Source: Candidatus Magnetominusculus dajiuhuensis (GTDB lineage: Bacteria > Nitrospirota > Thermodesulfovibrionia > Thermodesulfovibrionales > Magnetobacteriaceae). From it: DNA of 64,000 nucleotides. The DNA is taken from positions 1 to 64,000 of the forward strand of contig JADFXP010000007.1 of the NCBI GenBank assembly GCA_015233465.1, given 5' to 3'. Under the pieces are notes generated by a model that saw nothing but the letters and a program-made list of their open reading frames with translations, was not told where the DNA came from and did not search any database. Positions 1 to 8,642 of the stretch are shown piece by piece. Numbering within the stretch: the stretch's first letter is position 1; the number at the start of each line of letters is the position of its first letter. Position numbers and translations under genes: made by a program.

Positions 1-207
1 AAATATTATACGTATATCTGTCGTTAGAGAGCAGGCATATTTGCCTTTAAGATTACCTGATAATCCATGAGTATATAATAATGGATTAAAGGGGTTATCT
101 TGCAGACGAAGCAATAGTCTATCTAACTTTTTGTCAATCTCTGAAGAATTTTTTACGATTTTATGCACTTTTCTTAAAAACAATTTTTCATATGTAAGAT
201 TATACAT
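1..207 (-). CDS. RelE/YafQ-like toxin, 3' end beyond window
   Basis: The reading frame begins with ATG at 207 on the minus strand and stays open for 69 codons to the window edge, so the C-terminus is missing. The visible part has the RelE/ParE/YafQ pattern: basic N-terminal helices, then DNPFNPLLYTHGLSGNLKGK, then CSLTTDIRIIF, matching the family's NPFHPxLKxHxLxGxLxGxY...xxxDxRIIF layout. Family members are usually ribosome-dependent mRNA endonucleases or gyrase inhibitors. The start lies 1 nt after the stop of the upstream 76-codon gene, the usual antitoxin-toxin arrangement. The catalytic C-terminal residues cannot be judged because they are outside the window. Confidence 0.75.
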   Translation of the reverse strand, partial: MYNLTYEKLFLRKVHKIVKNSSEIDKKLDRLLLRLQDNPFNPLLYTHGLSGNLKGKYACSLTTDIRIIF

Positions 208-208
208 T

Positions 209-439
209 CTATTCTTTCCAATTTCTAATAGCGTCCATTGCTTCATCAACAGAATTGAATGTAACAGTATCAGACTCAGCCTCTATCTTAAGCGTTTCTT
301 CTACGAAAGCCTTATGTTTACGCTCTTTCTCAGTCATAAAAGAGACGTAGTGATTGATTTCTATCAGGGTTTCTTCTGAAAGACCTTGAAGCATATTATT
401 TATCTCAGAAATAACTGGATTCGAAATTATAGTTTCCAT
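209..439 (-). CDS. Putative antitoxin of a RelE-type pair
   Basis: A 76-aa acidic protein, predicted mostly helical, ending in DEAMDAIRNWKE. I do not recognise a specific antitoxin family, although small proteins with this layout commonly precede RelE/YafQ toxins. The antitoxin call rests on its size, charge and position directly upstream (1 nt) of the toxin-like gene. The N-terminal region (about residues 8-35, ISEINNMLQGLSEE...) would be the DNA-binding or dimer part, and the C-terminal acidic segment would bind the toxin; both are inferences. The gene runs divergently from the mla operon across 239 nt. Confidence 0.6.
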   Translation of the reverse strand: METIISNPVISEINNMLQGLSEETLIEINHYVSFMTEKERKHKAFVEETLKIEAESDTVTFNSVDEAMDAIRNWKE

Positions 440-626
440 TATTCACCTCTTTATGTTAATAAAATATCATTTTATCCATTGTCAAATGTAGTGTCTATCT
501 ATCTATTATACATTGAATATATTTTTATTATCAATTACTCAACCTTAACGAAAGATTGTAAATAAAGAAGATTTTACATAATTTAAATCATTGTCGGAAT
601 AATATTATCTAAATCTATATGTTAAA

Positions 627-635
627 TGCTATAAT
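627..635 (+). promoter_or_regulatory. Extended -10 promoter element upstream of mlaE
   Basis: TGCTATAAT fits an extended -10 (TGnTATAAT), 44 nt before the mlaE ATG. The best -35 candidate (TTATCT, 605-610) is weak and 19 bp away, which is acceptable for an extended -10 promoter. The surrounding 440-678 gap is very AT-rich and otherwise featureless. The call comes from sequence only. Confidence 0.4.
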
Positions 636-678
636 ACAGCGATTAAGCGTAACTATTTTTATATAAAACATAATTTAA

Positions 679-1470
679 ATGAAAAGAATATTTAAACCAT
701 TAGAAATTGTTGGTAAAACTCTTATTGCATTCATAACTGAATTTGGATGCATATCCATGCTTTTATATAATTCTCTTAGATTGATGTTTATACCTCCGTT
801 TGAGTTTAGAATGATCTTTGCCCAGATGTATGAGGTTGGGACTAAATCTTTTCCAGTTGTATTCATAACCGCAATATTTTCTGGTATGGTGCTTGCCTTA
901 CAGACTCTAACTGGTTTTAAATTTATAGCTCAAGTAGGGGCGCAGAGTCTTGTCGGCACTGTTGTTGCCCTATCCATTACAAGAGAACTAGCACCTGTGC
1001 TTACTGGGTTAATTGTAGCAGGCAGGGCTGGGGCTGCAATGGCTGCTGAACTTGGCACTATGAAGGTCTCTGAAGAGATTGATGCCCTTGAAACACTTGC
1101 CACAAATCCTATCAAATATCTTATAATTCCTAGATTAATTGCAGGCGTGGTGATGCTTCCTACTCTTACAATTCTCGCAGATTTTGTCGGAATATTGGGC
1201 GGGTTTTTTGTATCTGTTTATATCTTTGACGCAAGTTCCGTAGGTTATTGGAATCGCACATGGGATTATCTTGAGATAAAGGATATAACGGACGGCTTGA
1301 TAAAGGCGTGCTTTTTTGGCGCTTCAATTTCAATAGTTAGCTGTTATAAGGGATTTTATACAACAGGCGGGGCAAAAGGCGTTGGACAGGCAACTACTGG
1401 CGCTGTAGTGCTTTCATCTATGGCAATATTAGTCTCTGATTATTTTATATCAGTGATATTAGCAAGTTAA
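679..1470 (+). CDS. mlaE: MlaE-family ABC permease (lipid transport)
   Basis: A 263-aa integral inner-membrane protein, the normal length for MlaE/YrbE permeases. It has several hydrophobic spans and the family core near residues 105-130 (ELAPVLTGLIVAGRAGAAMA, then AAELGTMKVSEEIDAL), which couples to the ATPase. With MlaF and MlaD it would form the inner-membrane complex that moves phospholipids between membranes. The mlaF start follows the stop by 1 nt and mlaD follows mlaF by 2 nt, so the three form one operon. No mlaA, mlaB or mlaC is present nearby. No clear Shine-Dalgarno precedes the ATG. Confidence 0.93.
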   Translation: MKRIFKPLEIVGKTLIAFITEFGCISMLLYNSLRLMFIPPFEFRMIFAQMYEVGTKSFPVVFITAIFSGMVLALQTLTGFKFIAQVGAQSLVGTVVALSITRELAPVLTGLIVAGRAGAAMAAELGTMKVSEEIDALETLATNPIKYLIIPRLIAGVVMLPTLTILADFVGILGGFFVSVYIFDASSVGYWNRTWDYLEIKDITDGLIKACFFGASISIVSCYKGFYTTGGAKGVGQATTGAVVLSSMAILVSDYFISVILAS

Positions 1471-1471
1471 A

Positions 1472-2224
1472 ATGATAACATTAACTGATTTATATAAGGC
1501 ATTCGGCACTAAACGTGTTTTACAAGGAGCAACTCTTCAGATAGAGCAAGGCGAAAGCATGGTAATAATTGGCGGCAGCGGTTCAGGGAAAAGCGTATTA
1601 ATAAAACATATTATAGGACTACTTGCACCTGACAGCGGAAGCGTTAAGGTTGAAGGGCAAGAGGTTACAACCTTAAAAGAAAAAGAATTATATAAGATGC
1701 GCAGAAAATTCGGTATGCTTTTTCAAAATGCTGCGCTATTTGATTCTCTAAAGGTTTGGGAAAATGTCGCATTTACACTTTTACGGCAGAAAAAAACCTC
1801 TCTTGTTAAAGCAAGGGAAACGGCTACTGAAAAGCTGCGTCTAGTTGGGCTTAAGGATATTGAAGACCTTATGCCTTCTGAACTTTCAGGAGGTATGCGT
1901 AAAAGAGTCGGTCTGGCAAGGGCTATTGCTCATAACCCTGAGTTTATACTATATGATGAACCAACAACAGGGCTTGATCCTATAATGGCAGATGTAATTA
2001 ATGAACTTATCATAGAATTAAAGCAAAAATTAAAGGTAACTTCTGTTACAATAACTCATGATATGGTAAGCGCATATAAAATAGCAGATAGAATAGCAAT
2101 GTTATATAAAGGAAAGATAATTGGTATAGGAACCCCTGAAGAGATTAAAAATACTTCTAATCCAGTTATAAAACAATTTATAACCGGCAATGCCATAGGG
2201 CCTATAACAGCAGAGGGAGCATAA
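1472..2224 (+). CDS. mlaF: MlaF-family ABC ATPase
   Basis: A 250-aa cytoplasmic ATPase. Walker A is GGSGSGKS at residues 34-41, the ABC signature LSGGMRKR lies near 138-145, Walker B FILYDEPTTG near 159-168, and the H-loop follows in TITHDM. The KRVGLARAIAHNPE stretch is typical of the MlaF/Ttg2A subgroup. It powers the MlaE permease, and its position between mlaE and mlaD supports the assignment. The C-terminal region past the H-loop has the usual short tail with TGNAIGPIT; no defect is visible. Confidence 0.93.
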   Translation: MITLTDLYKAFGTKRVLQGATLQIEQGESMVIIGGSGSGKSVLIKHIIGLLAPDSGSVKVEGQEVTTLKEKELYKMRRKFGMLFQNAALFDSLKVWENVAFTLLRQKKTSLVKARETATEKLRLVGLKDIEDLMPSELSGGMRKRVGLARAIAHNPEFILYDEPTTGLDPIMADVINELIIELKQKLKVTSVTITHDMVSAYKIADRIAMLYKGKIIGIGTPEEIKNTSNPVIKQFITGNAIGPITAEGA

Positions 2225-2226
2225 TT

Positions 2227-3681
2227 GTGAAGGGATTTACAACAGAACTTAAAGTGGGGGCATTTGTGCTAGCGGCATTGGTTGCCGCAGGGTTTATGAC
2301 AATGAAGACTGGTAAGACCTTTTGGTATAAAAAGGCTGGATATAATGTTTATACATATTTTTCAGATATTTCAGGGCTTGATAAAAAGACAAAGGTCAAG
2401 ATTGCTGGCGTTGATGTTGGAGTGATTGAAGATATAACATTAGAAGGAGACAGAGCTAAGGTCAAGATTCGTCTCAATCCAGAGGTTATAATCTATGAAG
2501 ACGCTGTTGCAGGGATTAAGGCAACAGGACTTATGGGTGATAAGGCCCTTGAGATTCAACCCGGAAGCTCTGGTAACGTGATTAAAGAGGGCGGATTCAT
2601 TAGAAATAATAAGGAATCATTTGATATGGATAATCTTGCCTTAAAGATGGGCACGCTTGCTGATGGACTTCAGAATCTTATAAGCAATGTGAATAGTTTG
2701 GTGGGATCTGAAGACACCAAAAAAATGGTCCTTGAGATTCTGAAAAACGTATCAGAATTAACAACAAATCTTAAAACAGTCATTTCATCTAATGATCAGC
2801 GTTTTGGTGATACGCTTAAAAGTATAAACGAGTTGTCTAATTCAGTAAATCAGCTTTTACATGATGAAAAAGGCGATATAAATCAGACAATTGCTAATTT
2901 ACGTGATGTAAGTAAAGCGCTCAAAGAATTTAGCGATAAAAATGCCCAAAAGCTAAACACTATTACAGATAATGCAGATAAAACCCTTACTTCAGTAAGC
3001 AAGATGACGGATAAGATTGAAAAAGGTCAAGGCACTCTTGGCAAGATGGTTAATGATGATACACTTTATAATTCTATAAATAATACTGCTAAGAAGGTCG
3101 AAGAGATGGTTCAAAAGGTTGACCGCGTTCAGACATTTGTAGGTTTAAGGGGCGAATATTTAACTAATCCAAACTCATATAGGGGTAATTTTGATGTAAC
3201 TTTAATGCCTAACCCTGATAAGTATTACATCTTAGGAGTAGCTTCAAGCCCAGTTGGAATTGTCTCTACTACACAGAAAAATGTTACAACTACAAGTGGA
3301 CAAGTTTTTGGCTTTACGGAAAGATCTGTTGAGCAAAAATTTACATTTAATGCTCAGTTTGCAAGAAAATACAATGATACAGTCTTAAGATTTGGACTTA
3401 CCGAAAATACATTTGGTTTAGGGGCAGACCAATTTATATTAAATAATAATGTAAAGCTGTCAGCTGACATTTGGGATTTTGGCAATACAGAGGTAAATTC
3501 AAGCTATCCCCATATAAAGCTGGGAGCTGATTATTTTTTTTATAAGAAATTTTTTGTCACAGTTGGTGCGGATAATTTACTTAATCATTCATGGTCAGGT
3601 GCGTTTATTGGCGGAGGATTTACGCTTGAGGATAGTGATCTAAAATATCTCTTTGGTGTACTTCCAAGAATCTCTCCTTAA
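2227..3681 (+). CDS. mlaD: MCE-domain lipid transport protein with C-terminal barrel-like domain (MlaD)
   Basis: A 484-aa protein starting at GTG, far longer than the roughly 180-aa MlaD of E. coli. Order: one N-terminal membrane span (about 8-27), an MCE domain (about 35-120; GLDKKTKVKIAGVDVGVIED and GIKATGLMGDKALEI are typical), a long Asn/Lys/Thr-rich helical stretch (about 130-300), then a region of alternating hydrophobic strands with aromatic ends (about 305-484, e.g. DVTLMPNPDKYYILGVA, GADYFFYKKFFVTVGADNLL) that looks like an outer-membrane beta-barrel. The long form could bridge both membranes, as proposed for diderm Firmicutes MlaD. That would explain why no MlaC or MlaA gene is present. 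The barrel is inferred from strand pattern only. Confidence 0.88.
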   Translation: MKGFTTELKVGAFVLAALVAAGFMTMKTGKTFWYKKAGYNVYTYFSDISGLDKKTKVKIAGVDVGVIEDITLEGDRAKVKIRLNPEVIIYEDAVAGIKATGLMGDKALEIQPGSSGNVIKEGGFIRNNKESFDMDNLALKMGTLADGLQNLISNVNSLVGSEDTKKMVLEILKNVSELTTNLKTVISSNDQRFGDTLKSINELSNSVNQLLHDEKGDINQTIANLRDVSKALKEFSDKNAQKLNTITDNADKTLTSVSKMTDKIEKGQGTLGKMVNDDTLYNSINNTAKKVEEMVQKVDRVQTFVGLRGEYLTNPNSYRGNFDVTLMPNPDKYYILGVASSPVGIVSTTQKNVTTTSGQVFGFTERSVEQKFTFNAQFARKYNDTVLRFGLTENTFGLGADQFILNNNVKLSADIWDFGNTEVNSSYPHIKLGADYFFYKKFFVTVGADNLLNHSWSGAFIGGGFTLEDSDLKYLFGVLPRISP

Positions 3682-3710
3682 TTGAGCTATAACTTAAACC
3701 TAAAAAAAAA

Positions 3711-3735
3711 GGGCAGCCACAAGGGCTGCCCCTAC
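3711..3735. repeat. Family B palindromic element, copy 1
   Basis: GGGCAGCC-ACAA-GGGCTGCCCCTAC forms an 8-bp perfect stem between mlaD and rluD. The minus-strand reading begins GTAGGGGC, like the other family B copies. An A9 run precedes it on the plus strand, so the minus-strand transcript would look like an intrinsic terminator. No minus-strand gene needs one here, so a mobile or structural repeat is more likely. Confidence 0.75.
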
Positions 3736-3740
3736 TTATA

Positions 3741-4694
3741 ATGTCAATCACGATTAACGTTACTGAAAGCGGGCAGGGCGAGAGATTAGATAATCTGGTC
3801 TCAAAAGAGGCTGCCATCACTCGTTCAAGGGTTAAAACCCTTATTGAAAGCGGTTTAGTAACCTTAAATAATCAATCTGTAAAACAAGGGGCAAGGCTGC
3901 ATATTGGGGATACCATAGAAGTTTTCTTGCCTTCGTCTAGTGATAATATCTTAATCCCTGAAGATATTAATCTTGATATTAGTTATCAAGATAATCATCT
4001 CATAGTTATTAATAAACCCGCTGGTATGGTTATGTATCCAGCTCCTGGAAATCCAAGCGGAACACTATTAAATGCAGTTGCTGGCAGGGTAAAAGAATTG
4101 CCAGATATTGGTTCGCCATTAAGGGCAGGGGTTGTTCATCGTATAGATAAAGATACCTCTGGATTAGTAGTTATTGCACTTGATAATCAATCATATTATG
4201 GGCTGGTGCAACAATTTAAATCCCGCACAATAAAAAGAAGTTATATTGCCATAGTCAACGGAAGGATAAAAGGGGATCAAGGCAGTATTTCTGCTTCAAT
4301 TGGAAGGTCTCAGTCTAATAGAAAGAAGATGTCTACTGTTTCAAGACACAGCAGGCCTGCAGTTACAAATTGGCGGGTTATAGAGCGATTTAATAATGCC
4401 ACAATGATTGAGGCAAGATTAATAACTGGCAGGACACATCAGATAAGGGTTCATCTTTCTTCCATTGGACATTCTTTGCTTGGTGATGTCACTTATGGTA
4501 ATAAAACAGTAATTGGGCTTTCAAATAATAATAAATTTATAGTTAGCCGTCAGATGCTTCATGCCAAAACGCTAGGATTTATCCATCCCGTAACATCAAT
4601 ACCGCTTGAATTTACCTCGCATCTGCCTGATGATATGGTTAATCTTATAGGTCTTTTTAATGGGTTTAAAGGGAGGGTCTCAGACCCGTTTTAA
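3741..4694 (+). CDS. rluD: RluD-family 23S rRNA pseudouridine synthase
   Basis: A 317-aa protein with an N-terminal S4 RNA-binding domain (about residues 12-70) and a pseudouridine synthase domain carrying HRIDKDTSGL (catalytic Asp near residue 138) and GRTHQIRVHLSSIGH. It would isomerise uridines of 23S rRNA; RluD, RluC and related members cannot be separated by eye. The C-terminus is unusual: the last 11 residues (NGFKGRVSDPF) are encoded by a family A repeat that also supplies the stop codon. The start ATG lies just after a family B hairpin and has no strong ribosome-binding site. Confidence 0.9.
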   Translation: MSITINVTESGQGERLDNLVSKEAAITRSRVKTLIESGLVTLNNQSVKQGARLHIGDTIEVFLPSSSDNILIPEDINLDISYQDNHLIVINKPAGMVMYPAPGNPSGTLLNAVAGRVKELPDIGSPLRAGVVHRIDKDTSGLVVIALDNQSYYGLVQQFKSRTIKRSYIAIVNGRIKGDQGSISASIGRSQSNRKKMSTVSRHSRPAVTNWRVIERFNNATMIEARLITGRTHQIRVHLSSIGHSLLGDVTYGNKTVIGLSNNNKFIVSRQMLHAKTLGFIHPVTSIPLEFTSHLPDDMVNLIGLFNGFKGRVSDPF

Positions 4695-4738
4695 AAATCC
4701 CTTTGCGGGTGCCCGTAGATGAAAAGGGCAGAGCCCCC
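4660..4738 (+). repeat. Family A palindromic repeat, copy 1 (forward)
   Basis: Forward orientation: ATGGGTTTAAAGGGA, a nested GGGTCTCAGACCC hairpin, TCCCTTTGCGGG, then GGGCAGAGCCC. The nested hairpin sits inside the outer AAAGGGA/TCCCTTT stem. The first 35 bp are the 3' end of rluD, including its stop codon. Confidence 0.85.
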
Positions 4739-4771
4739 ATTCTTTAATCTTGTAATTTTTTCTTTACAACC

Positions 4772-4799
4772 TTGTAAAATAATTTTTTTATGATATACT
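4772..4799 (+). promoter_or_regulatory. Sigma70-type promoter for rubrerythrin
   Basis: TTGTAA (-35), 16 bp, then TGATATACT, an extended -10 (TATACT at 4794-4799). It sits 71 nt before the ATG. Downstream a loose inverted repeat CCAATA/TATTGG (about 4808-4827) lies in the leader and could be an operator, but nothing identifies a regulator. Confidence 0.5.
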
Positions 4800-4869
4800 A
4801 ATATATACCAATAAAGTCTTATATTGGGGCAGATAATTCCCCAGACCGATTATAAAAGGAGAGTATAAC

Positions 4870-5415
4870 ATGAAAAAATTTATATGTTCAGTATGCGGTT
4901 ATGTTCATAACGGAGATAATCCTCCTGATAAGTGTCCTCAATGTGGTGCACCGAAAGAAAAATTTTATGAGCAAAAAGGCGGAGATTTAGTTTGGGCTGA
5001 TGAGCATAGGATAGGGGTTGCAAAGGACGTAGATGCTGAAGTCCTTGCAGGATTAAGGGCAAATTTTACTGGAGAATGCACAGAGGTTGGTATGTATTTA
5101 GCTATGAGCAGGCAGGCAGACAGAGAAGGATTGCCAGAGGTTGCTGAGGCTTATAAGAGAATTGCTTTTGAAGAGGCTGAACATGCCGCAAAATTTGCTG
5201 AGCTTTTGGGCGAGGTCTTAGTTGCAAGCACAAAGGAAAATCTTAAAGCAAGGGTTGAGGCTGAAAACGGAGCATGTAAAGGCAAGAAAGACATAGCTAC
5301 AAGGGCTAAACAATTAAATCTTGATGCAATTCATGATACAGTTCATGAGATGTGTAAGGATGAAGCTCGTCATGGTCAGGTATTTGAGGGTTTATTAAAA
5401 AGATATTTTGCTTAG
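4870..5415 (+). CDS. rbr: Rubrerythrin (N-terminal rubredoxin-like domain)
   Basis: A 181-aa non-haem iron protein, preceded by a good ribosome-binding site (AAAGGAG). A rubredoxin-like metal site comes first (CSVCG at residues 6-10, CPQCG at about 22-26). A ferritin-like four-helix domain follows, with the diiron ligand pattern ([14 protein letters not shown] and [17 protein letters not shown]). This is the reverse of the classic rubrerythrin order. The family reduces peroxide with electrons from rubredoxin or NAD(P)H and is typical of anaerobes. It appears to be a single gene with its own promoter. Confidence 0.93.
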   Translation: MKKFICSVCGYVHNGDNPPDKCPQCGAPKEKFYEQKGGDLVWADEHRIGVAKDVDAEVLAGLRANFTGECTEVGMYLAMSRQADREGLPEVAEAYKRIAFEEAEHAAKFAELLGEVLVASTKENLKARVEAENGACKGKKDIATRAKQLNLDAIHDTVHEMCKDEARHGQVFEGLLKRYFA

Positions 5416-5438
5416 ATTTATGATAAGATAAATATGAT

Positions 5439-5466
5439 GCAGGGGCACGGTGCACCGCGCCCCTGC
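5439..5466. repeat. Family B palindromic element, copy 2
   Basis: GCAGGGGCACGG, a short TGCA centre, then CCGCGCCCCTGC: a near-perfect palindrome just upstream of the GGDEF gene. Ends are GCAGGGGC/GCCCCTGC instead of GTAGGGGC/GCCCCTAC. It lies in the leader of the next gene, so it could affect mRNA folding near the start codon at 5485. Confidence 0.65.
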
Positions 5467-5484
5467 TGGAATACGTTTTATATA

Positions 5485-7785
5485 ATGAAATTTACAATTG
5501 ATAAAAAAATTGGTTTATTATTAATTATGATGGCAGCTATTGCCATCATTAATCTTGCTGTTGTATATCAATTTCTTTCCTCTCAAAAATATAATTCACA
5601 TATTATAAATATTGCAGGAAGGCAGAGGATGTTGTCTGAAAAGATAGGAAGGCTTTTTCTATCTGTAAAAAATGGTAATGACAATGATAGAGAAGAAATC
5701 CTTGGGGCTATAGAGTTTTATAATTTTTCATTAGATAAGTTACAGCATGGAGGCGCAATAGAGGGTTTTACTATTGCTGCAGCCCCAAAATCTATGGATG
5801 CTATTTTTAAAAAAAATTGGGATGTATGGCTTTCTATCAAAACATCTATTGAAAAAATCCTCAATGACATACAAGATCATAATATACAATTTTCCGCTGC
5901 TTTATTTTATATTAATGATAACAGCAATAACTTTCTGAAAAAAACTGCTGCTTTACCTAAAGATTATACAAAACTAACTAACCTCTCACAAATGATTGTA
6001 AAATATGCCGTTTCAGTAGGAGAGGGTAATGATTTAGACAGAGAAAAATTAAGACAATACATTGATTTATATGATAAATCACTCAATGCGTTAAGTCAAG
6101 AAGAAGCAATAACTTCTGATCTTAAGAAAATGTGGCCTGAGTTTAAGAAAAATTTAGAGTTTTTGGTTACTAAAGATCAATTAGATAAAGCCCTTAATGA
6201 CCCTGCACTTAAAATTAATTCTAATATTAATGATCTTCGTGATATAAGTAATGAGATAACAAATATTTATGAAAATATTTTTATAAATAAGATAATTCTT
6301 TTAAAAAGATTACTTGTCATAATGTTAACCATTGATATTATAATAATTATTGTTGGTTGGTTTTTGGCGAATGCTCAAATTGTTAGACCTATAAAATATC
6401 TCTCAAAAACCGCTATTAAAATTGGCAGCGGTAATTTTAATCAAAAGATAATCATCCCAAATTCCAATGATGAAATCTGCGAACTTGCAAATTCTTTTAA
6501 CACAATGTTAAGTGACTTACAGCATACTACGGTTTCTAAAAAATTTGTAGATAATATAATTGCCTCAATGATGAATTCGCTTATTGTAGTTTATCCTGAC
6601 GGGTCAATTAGCCAAGTCAATCAATCAACATTGACTCTGCTTGGGTACAAAGAAGAGGAACTTTTAGGCAAACCATTTAGCATGATTTTGGGTAATTGGG
6701 ATGAATTAAACAAAAATTCAGAAACTATTGGAGAATTACTCAAAGAAGGTGATTTTCAGAGCGAGGAACACAGTTATATCACAAAAGAAGGCAAAAAGGT
6801 GCCTGTTCTTTTTGCAAATTCAATCATGCTTAAAGAAGACGGCAGTGTTCAAGGCGTTGTCTGCGTAGCTCAAGATATTACTGCAATTAAAGCCGCTGAA
6901 AAGCAGTTAAAACTTAATGAAGAGAAATTCCGCTCCATCACAACTGCTGCTAATGATGCGATTATCTTAATGGATGATTCTGGAACTATAACCTATTGTA
7001 ATCATGCTGTAAGTAAACTCTTCGGTTATAAATCTTCAGAGTTGATTGGAAAAGAACTCCATGCCACCCTTGCTCCAAAACGATACTATGAGGATTTTAA
7101 AAAAGGTTTTGAAGGATTTAAAAAAACAGGGCATGGGAATGTTATTGGTAAAACTACAGAATTTACAGGTTTAAATAATAGCGGAATAGAATTCCCTGTT
7201 GAAATATCTCTTGCATCTTTTCAGAGTGATAATAAATTATACGCTCTCGGAATCGTTAGAGATATAACAGCTCGAAAACAAATGGAAGACCAACTTAAAC
7301 ATTTAGCCACTACAGATAGATTAACAGGCGCATTTAACAGACTGAAATTTGACGATATTATCGTCAGAGAAATAGAAAGAACAAAGAGATATAATAGCCC
7401 TTTATCATTACTGATGTTTGATATTGATAAATTTAAACTCGTTAATGACCAGTTTGGACATGACACAGGTGATGAGGTTTTAAAGGTTGTCGCTCACAAA
7501 GTAGCAGCTAATATTCGAAAGATGGATTATTTCTTCAGGTGGGGAGGCGAAGAATTTATCATCCTTGTCCCTAATACAAATTCAAGCGGAGCTAAAATAT
7601 TTGCCGAAAATATCAGAAAGACCATTGAAAATCATGAGTTTAATGCTGTGAAAAAAGTGACAATTAGTATCGGGGTTTCACAATATATTGACGATGAAAA
7701 TACGGATACATTTATCAAAAGAGCCGATGAGGCTCTCTATAGAGCTAAAGAAAATGGGCGGAATAGAGTTGAGGTTGGATATTAA
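5485..7785 (+). CDS. Membrane-bound PilJ-HAMP-PAS-PAS-GGDEF diguanylate cyclase
   Basis: About 766 aa from the ATG at 5485; an upstream in-frame ATG at 5434 would place a family B repeat in the protein, so I reject it. Order: membrane span (about 8-28), type IV pili methyl-accepting (PilJ-like) sensor segments with GRQRMLSEKIGRLF near residue 50 and a second copy, another membrane span (about 270-292), HAMP, two PAS domains, and GGDEF. The active site is GGEEF, with an intact inhibitory RxxD (RKMD) five residues before it, so c-di-GMP synthesis with product inhibition is expected. The periplasmic signal is unknown; PilJ-like domains occur in nitrate sensors. No EAL domain is present. Confidence 0.9.
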   Translation: MKFTIDKKIGLLLIMMAAIAIINLAVVYQFLSSQKYNSHIINIAGRQRMLSEKIGRLFLSVKNGNDNDREEILGAIEFYNFSLDKLQHGGAIEGFTIAAAPKSMDAIFKKNWDVWLSIKTSIEKILNDIQDHNIQFSAALFYINDNSNNFLKKTAALPKDYTKLTNLSQMIVKYAVSVGEGNDLDREKLRQYIDLYDKSLNALSQEEAITSDLKKMWPEFKKNLEFLVTKDQLDKALNDPALKINSNINDLRDISNEITNIYENIFINKIILLKRLLVIMLTIDIIIIIVGWFLANAQIVRPIKYLSKTAIKIGSGNFNQKIIIPNSNDEICELANSFNTMLSDLQHTTVSKKFVDNIIASMMNSLIVVYPDGSISQVNQSTLTLLGYKEEELLGKPFSMILGNWDELNKNSETIGELLKEGDFQSEEHSYITKEGKKVPVLFANSIMLKEDGSVQGVVCVAQDITAIKAAEKQLKLNEEKFRSITTAANDAIILMDDSGTITYCNHAVSKLFGYKSSELIGKELHATLAPKRYYEDFKKGFEGFKKTGHGNVIGKTTEFTGLNNSGIEFPVEISLASFQSDNKLYALGIVRDITARKQMEDQLKHLATTDRLTGAFNRLKFDDIIVREIERTKRYNSPLSLLMFDIDKFKLVNDQFGHDTGDEVLKVVAHKVAANIRKMDYFFRWGGEEFIILVPNTNSSGAKIFAENIRKTIENHEFNAVKKVTISIGVSQYIDDENTDTFIKRADEALYRAKENGRNRVEVGY

Positions 7786-7790
7786 TAAGT

Positions 7791-7853
7791 AACCTTTTAA
7801 GGACTCCGCCCTTAAAAATCCCGCAAGGGGTCTAAGACCCCTTGACCCGTTAA
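7791..7853 (-). repeat. Family A palindromic repeat, copy 2 (reverse)
   Basis: Reverse orientation: CCCGCAAGGGGTCTAAGACC then CCTTGACCCGTTAA. It lies between the convergent GGDEF and slipin genes. The GGGGTCTAAGACCCC stem differs in bases from other copies but pairs perfectly. Confidence 0.8.
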
Positions 7854-7861
7854 TAAAAAAT

Positions 7862-8626
7862 TTACTTCTTGGCTATTGCGTCTGTGAAGATCTTTAACAT
7901 GTCAATTGGGATTGGAAATACTACTGTGGTCTGATTTTCAGTGGAGATTTCTGTTAGGGTTTGTAAGTATCTTAACTGGAGTGCTGCTGGTTCAGTACCT
8001 ATAATCTTTGCAGCATCTGCAAGTTTTTGTGCTGCTTGGAACTCGCCTTCTGAATGTATTATCTTTGCCCTTCTTTCTCTCTCTGCCTCTGCCTGTCTAG
8101 CGAGTGCGCGCTGCATCTCAACCGGAATATCAACATTTTTGACTTCTACAGCCGTTACCTTTATTCCCCATGCCTCTGTTTGAAGATCAATTATCTTTTG
8201 AAGTTCTGAATTAATATTTTCCCTGTTTGAAAGCAGATCATCTAAATGACTCTGACCAAGAATACTTCTCAATGTAGTTTGAGCTATCTGAGATGTTCCA
8301 AAGAGGTAATCCTCAATCTCTGTAACTGCCTTTATTGGTTCAACTACCTTAAAATATACAACTGCATTTACCTTAACGCTTATATTATCCTTTGTGATTA
8401 TATCCTGAGAAGGTACATCCATTGTTACTGTTCTCAGACTAATTTTGACGATTTTATCAACGATTGGCCATAATAATATAATACCAGGCCCCTTTATTGG
8501 AATAACCCTTCCAAGCCTAAATATAACACCTCGCTCATATTCATTGAGAATTCTAACAGCGCTTGAGATGAAATAAATGATCGGAACAATAATAATGATT
8601 ATATTCCACGGAAATTCAGAAATCAT
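7862..8626 (-). CDS. Slipin (SPFH/stomatin-like membrane protein)
   Basis: A 254-aa protein with an N-terminal membrane anchor (about residues 5-20) and an SPFH/band 7 domain ([21 protein letters not shown] near residue 28, then the conserved [19 protein letters not shown]). The Ala/Glu-rich helical segment [20 protein letters not shown] is typical of stomatins. A perfect AGGAGG site precedes the ATG. Slipins assemble into membrane rings and are cut or stabilised by a partner NfeD protease. That partner is encoded 16 nt upstream, so the pair forms an operon. The precise cellular role is not known. Confidence 0.92.
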   Translation of the reverse strand: MISEFPWNIIIIIVPIIYFISSAVRILNEYERGVIFRLGRVIPIKGPGIILLWPIVDKIVKISLRTVTMDVPSQDIITKDNISVKVNAVVYFKVVEPIKAVTEIEDYLFGTSQIAQTTLRSILGQSHLDDLLSNRENINSELQKIIDLQTEAWGIKVTAVEVKNVDIPVEMQRALARQAEAERERRAKIIHSEGEFQAAQKLADAAKIIGTEPAALQLRYLQTLTEISTENQTTVVFPIPIDMLKIFTDAIAKK

Positions 8627-8642
8627 GCTGCCTCCTTTTGTT

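Noticed and set aside
131-379. 82-aa plus-strand ORF opposite the toxin-antitoxin pair
   Set aside because: It is the antisense of the pair, has no ribosome-binding site, and its composition is unlike a protein.
5434-5484. Longer start for the PilJ-GGDEF protein at 5434
   Set aside because: It would translate a family B palindrome; ATG 5485 directly precedes the expected membrane-anchor start.
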